8,300 nucleotides of DNA from CAKRJP01 sp963597615. GTDB lineage: Bacteria > Bacillota > Clostridia > Lachnospirales > Lachnospiraceae. The translations under genes and the position numbers were made by a program. The stretch is taken from contig CAVBQS010000007.1 of the NCBI GenBank assembly GCA_963597615.1, positions 1-8,300 on the forward strand, given 5' to 3'. How positions within the stretch are numbered: position 1 is the stretch's first letter; each line of letters begins with the position of its first letter. The notes under the pieces were generated by a model. It was not told where the DNA came from, made no database searches, and saw only the letters and a program-made list of their open reading frames with translations. Positions 5,975 to 8,300 of the stretch are shown here, piece by piece.

Positions 5975-6760
5975 CTAGTCTAAAGTTTTGCCATCAATGG
6001 ATATAGTAACAACTTGCCAAGGAATAAATTTCCCGCTATTTTTAAGAGCAGTTATGGCTGCATTCTCTAAGCCTCCGCAACATGGAACTTCCATGCGAAC
6101 TACAGTAAGGCTCTTAATATTATTGTTGGCAATAATAGCTGTTAATTTCTCACTGTAATCTATATCATCCAGTTTTGGACATCCGATAAGGGTGATTTTT
6201 CCCCGCATAAATTCCTGGTGCATATTTGCATAAGCGTAGGCTGTACAGTCAGCTGCAATTAAAAGTTTGGCTCCATCAAAGTATGGTGCATTGATAGGTA
6301 CCAGTTTGATTTGACATGGCCATTGCCCCAGTTGGGAAGACATTGGAACCGGCACTGGGCTTGTGGAAACTGCTTCAAAAGCAGGGGCTGGATTTTCTGT
6401 GTTGGGTTTAAGGGTACGCATTTGCTTGCCGGGACATCCAGAGAATGCCGGCTTTTTTGGGACATCAGAAGAGCCCTTTTTTTCATCGGCTTTGGCAAGT
6501 CCCATAGTAATCTGAACTTTCTTTGCCTGCTGGTTTGCTAAAACAGCAGCTTCATCATAGGCAGCAGCTTCTCTTTCTACAAAGGAAATAGCCCCAGTAG
6601 GACAGGCTGGAAGGCAGTCACCAAGGCCGTCACAGTAATCGTCCCTAAGAAGCGTAGCTTTTCCGTCAATCATTCCAATAGCATCTTCGTGGCAGGCATT
6701 GGCACAGGCCCCACATCCATTACATTTTTCTTGGTCAATATTTACAATTCTTCTAATCAT
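5975..6760 (-). CDS. Ferredoxin-like iron-sulfur protein with cysteine-containing C-terminal domain
   Basis: This 261-residue cytosolic protein probably carries electrons or senses redox state. Residues 1-60 form a bacterial ferredoxin fold. The first cluster motif is complete (C13, C16, C19, C23). The second reads C43-DGLGD-C49-LPA-C53, with Leu46 where the second cysteine is expected, so a three-cysteine site, perhaps [3Fe-4S]. A linker (about 65-145, Ala/Pro-rich) contains SGCPGKQM (C109). The C-terminal domain (about 148-261) has AADCTAYAY (C172), LIGCPKLDD (C194) and the paired cysteines of MEVPCCGG (C227, C228). I recognise this arrangement from clostridial proteins of unsettled role, often linked with Crp/Fnr-type HcpR regulators and hybrid cluster protein; hcp is not in the window. 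The start has a GGGGGG ribosome site (6768-6773) 7 nt upstream. It is divergent from a Crp/Fnr regulator. Confidence 0.85.
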   Translation of the reverse strand: MIRRIVNIDQEKCNGCGACANACHEDAIGMIDGKATLLRDDYCDGLGDCLPACPTGAISFVEREAAAYDEAAVLANQQAKKVQITMGLAKADEKKGSSDVPKKPAFSGCPGKQMRTLKPNTENPAPAFEAVSTSPVPVPMSSQLGQWPCQIKLVPINAPYFDGAKLLIAADCTAYAYANMHQEFMRGKITLIGCPKLDDIDYSEKLTAIIANNNIKSLTVVRMEVPCCGGLENAAITALKNSGKFIPWQVVTISIDGKTLD

Positions 6761-6811
6761 GATAAAACCCCCCTGAATTCTTATCTAAAAAGTATTTCTG
6801 TAAGCATTTAC

Positions 6812-6840
6812 TTGTTTTTCTGATGCTAGTTTATTACAAT
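6812..6840 (+). promoter_or_regulatory. Candidate promoter of the Crp/Fnr-type regulator gene
   Basis: TTGTTT (6812-6817) and TACAAT (6835-6840) are separated by 17 bp. The -10 box matches consensus at five of six positions; the -35 box is weak. Transcription would start near 6847, placing the inverted repeat at 6856-6869 in the early transcribed region. No convincing promoter was found for the divergent ferredoxin gene. Confidence 0.45.
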
Positions 6841-6855
6841 TTTAAATAAGAATCG

Positions 6856-6869
6856 GTGGTTACAACCAC
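6856..6869. promoter_or_regulatory. Candidate regulator operator (inverted repeat GTGGTT-AC-AACCAC)
   Basis: Two perfect 6-bp half-sites, GTGGTT and AACCAC, are separated by AC in the intergenic region shared by the ferredoxin gene and the Crp/Fnr-type regulator. The site is 28 bp before the regulator start codon and about 10 nt past its likely transcription start. That position suits autorepression. Which protein binds it is inference. Confidence 0.5.
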
Positions 6870-6897
6870 AAAATAAGCGGATGGAAGGATAAAAGCG

Positions 6898-7530
6898 ATG
6901 GATTACATCAAAAATCCAGTGATAAAAGGGATTACAGAAAAAGAATGGCAGGAAATGAAAGAGGCAGGATGCCTTAGGAAAGCTTGTTTTAAGAAAAACG
7001 AAGTTATTTTTAGAATTGGGGAAATGATTCATGAAATAGGAATGATCTTACAGGGAAGTGCCCATATTCAGACTGTGGATCCCCTGGGAAACCTTAGCAT
7101 CCTAAGTGATGTGGAAGAGGGAGAGGTATTTGGAGAGACCTATGCCTTTTGCAGGGAGCCTTTGATGGTGGAGGTGGTTGCTGCAAAAGATACTAGCTTA
7201 CTTTTCTTGGATGTGGAGGCCTTGCAAGAGGGGGATATATCTTGGAAGAAAAAGATAAAGGAAAATATGCTACAGATTTCTCTGCGAAAGAATCTCCTCT
7301 TGTCCCAGCGAATTTTTTGTACTACACCGAAAACTGTTAGAGAGCGGGTTCTTACATTTTTAACGGCACAATCTGTGAGACAGAAGGGGAAGAATATTGA
7401 GATACCCTTTAACCGGCAGCAGATGGCGGACTATTTGAACCTAGATCGAAGCGCCCTTTCTAAAGAATTGGGGAAAATGAAGAAGGAGGAAATTTTAGAC
7501 TTCCATAAAAATGTTTTTCGCTTGTTGTAG
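6898..7530 (+). CDS. Crp/Fnr-family transcriptional regulator (possibly HcpR-like)
   Basis: This 210-residue dimeric DNA-binding regulator has an N-terminal cyclic-nucleotide-binding-type beta-barrel (about 22-110, with KKNEVIFRIGE, GSAHIQTVDPLGN and EEGEVFGETYAF). A dimerisation helix (about 115-145) follows. The winged helix-turn-helix (about 147-210) has PFNRQQMADYLNLDRSALSK (170-189) then ELGKM, matching the family recognition-helix pattern. It lacks the N-terminal cysteine cluster of Fnr; cysteines at 25, 30, 85 and 141 are scattered. The effector is unknown. Divergence from a two-cluster ferredoxin-like gene is the arrangement I associate with HcpR-type nitrosative-stress regulators, so that is the leading guess. 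ATG 6898 is supported by GGAAGGA (6883-6889) 8 nt upstream. No terminator was seen before the next gene, 83 nt downstream. Confidence 0.88.
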   Translation: MDYIKNPVIKGITEKEWQEMKEAGCLRKACFKKNEVIFRIGEMIHEIGMILQGSAHIQTVDPLGNLSILSDVEEGEVFGETYAFCREPLMVEVVAAKDTSLLFLDVEALQEGDISWKKKIKENMLQISLRKNLLLSQRIFCTTPKTVRERVLTFLTAQSVRQKGKNIEIPFNRQQMADYLNLDRSALSKELGKMKKEEILDFHKNVFRLL

Positions 7531-7613
7531 ATTATTGTAAAACACAGGATGGACATAAAGTTCGTGTATGATTGTATGTAGCAGTAAAAATTTGAGAAGG
7601 GATTTATTTTTTT

Positions 7614-8189
7614 ATGAAGAAAGAGAATAAGAAGCTGGCACAGGAGAGAAGGGCTCAGGAGAGAAAGAAAGCCCAGAAGAAGGCAGCAGTAGTAAAGCAG
7701 TTGAAGTTTTGGGTTCCATTAATAGCTACGGTAGTGGTTGTAGCAATTCTTGTATGGGCCATTGCAACTTCCGGTTCTAGTTCAAGTAGTTCTGATGATT
7801 CTTCCACTACAGAGAGTACCAGTACAGAAAGCACAAGTACGGACAGCACAACATCAGATAGTAGTGACACAGATAGTTCCGAGGATTCTTCTGCAAGTAC
7901 TTTGGATACTACGGAAGGCCTTGAAGCAAAAGATGGGGACACTGTAAATATTGATTACACAGGTTATTTGGACGGAGAGGCCTTTGATGGGGGAAGTACC
8001 GACGGAGCAGGTGCAGACTTAGAACTGGGATCCGATACTTACATTGATGGATTTGAGGATGGTATTGTGGGACATAAAGTCGGAGAGACCTTTGACCTGA
8101 ATCTGACCTTCCCAGACAATTATGGGAATTCCGATTTAGCAGGAAAAGATGTTGTCTTTACAGTGACATTAAATGGTATTTATCAATAG
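7614..8189 (+). CDS. Membrane-anchored FKBP-type peptidyl-prolyl isomerase
   Basis: This 191-residue protein probably speeds proline cis/trans isomerisation during folding of exported proteins. A very basic cytosolic start (1-31, KKENKKLAQERRAQERKK) is followed by one transmembrane helix (about 33-51). A low-complexity Ser/Thr/Asp/Glu stalk (53-100) precedes an FKBP domain (about 105-190). The domain closely resembles the trigger-factor FKBP module: VNIDYTGYLDGEAFDGG (111-127), LELGSDTYIDGFEDG (136-150), VGETFDLNLTFPDNYG (156-171) and LAGKDVVFTVTLN (175-187). The topology places the domain outside. No lipobox is present, unlike PrsA-type foldases. The ribosome site GAGAAGGG (7594-7601) is unusually far (12 nt) from the ATG, with a T7 run between, so translation may be modest or the start misplaced. 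It has its own terminator downstream; whether it shares a transcript with the regulator is unclear. Confidence 0.9.
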   Translation: MKKENKKLAQERRAQERKKAQKKAAVVKQLKFWVPLIATVVVVAILVWAIATSGSSSSSSDDSSTTESTSTESTSTDSTTSDSSDTDSSEDSSASTLDTTEGLEAKDGDTVNIDYTGYLDGEAFDGGSTDGAGADLELGSDTYIDGFEDGIVGHKVGETFDLNLTFPDNYGNSDLAGKDVVFTVTLNGIYQ

Positions 8190-8207
8190 AATAAAATAAG
8201 AAAATAA

Positions 8208-8252
8208 AAACCTGGAGAAATGGTGTAAGACATGTTCTCCAGGTTTCTTTTT
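8208..8252 (+). terminator. Intrinsic terminator after the FKBP gene
   Basis: AAACCTGGAGAA (8208-8219) pairs perfectly with TTCTCCAGGTTT (8235-8246). The 15-nt loop contains a further ATG/CAT pairing, and the tail CTTTTTA follows. It begins 18 nt after the stop codon at 8189. Confidence 0.92.
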
Positions 8253-8254
8253 AT

Positions 8255-8291
8255 GGGTCGTGACCCTGTTGAGCTCGCGAAGCGTGCGAAA
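8255..8291. repeat. Short palindromic, GC-richer stretch at the right edge
   Basis: GGGTC-GT-GACCC (8255-8266) is a perfect 5-bp inverted repeat. The following bases contain an imperfect one, GCTCGC-GAA-GCGTGC (8273-8287 region), and a repeated GCGAA. The composition is clearly richer in GC than the surrounding intergenic DNA. This may be the start of a dispersed palindromic repeat or part of the next feature; it is truncated by the window end. Confidence 0.3.
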
Positions 8292-8300
8292 TATAAACCA

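Noticed and set aside
7531..7613. Possible promoter or terminator between the regulator and FKBP genes
   Set aside because: TATGAT at 7567 lacks a -35 at suitable spacing and no stable stem with a T tract is present, so neither is called.
7655..7947. Alternative frames over the FKBP stalk on both strands
   Set aside because: They are low-complexity by-products of the repetitive Ser/Thr/Asp codons of the stalk.

Overview
The window looks like the chromosome of a low-GC, anaerobic, Gram-positive clostridium, most likely a Lachnospiraceae-type gut organism. This is inferred from the AT-rich DNA, strong GGAGG-type ribosome sites, U-tailed terminators, sigma-A-like promoters, tRNA 3' ends without an encoded CCA, and a gene set typical of gut Clostridia (AGCS symporter, exported aryl-sulfotransferase, EutS/PduU and EutP/PduV homologues, ferredoxin plus Crp/Fnr regulator). 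No mobile element, CRISPR array or rRNA is visible.

Left edge (1-420): the 3' part of a tRNA-Val(UAC), a complete tRNA-Leu(UAA) and a terminator. Then comes a near-consensus promoter whose transcript would meet a perfect terminator-like hairpin about 15-20 nt after its start, and then a second hairpin, before an alanine/glycine:sodium symporter gene (421-1827) that ends at its own terminator.

Middle left (1828-4420): a membrane-anchored aryl-sulfate sulfotransferase retaining the His/His/Arg/His active-site set of the ASST family, a terminator, and a free-standing GNAT acetyltransferase.

Middle (4450-5950): the most distinctive part. An extended -10 promoter overlapping a perfect 10-bp palindrome drives a compact three-gene operon: two different EutS/PduU-type microcompartment shell proteins followed by an EutP/PduV-type GTPase. 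It is closed by a strong terminator. No signature enzyme, other shell gene or cofactor gene accompanies it, so it looks like a satellite locus serving a microcompartment encoded elsewhere, or a stand-alone shell-GTPase module.

Right (5975-8300): on the minus strand, a ferredoxin-like protein with one complete and one three-cysteine cluster motif and a cysteine-containing C-terminal domain. It is divergent from a Crp/Fnr-family regulator (plus strand) with a 14-bp inverted repeat in the shared intergenic region. This pair resembles clostridial HcpR-type nitrosative/redox stress modules, but that assignment is inference. The last gene encodes an FKBP-type prolyl isomerase displayed outside the membrane on a Ser/Thr/Asp stalk, followed by a terminator and a GC-richer palindromic stretch cut by the window edge.
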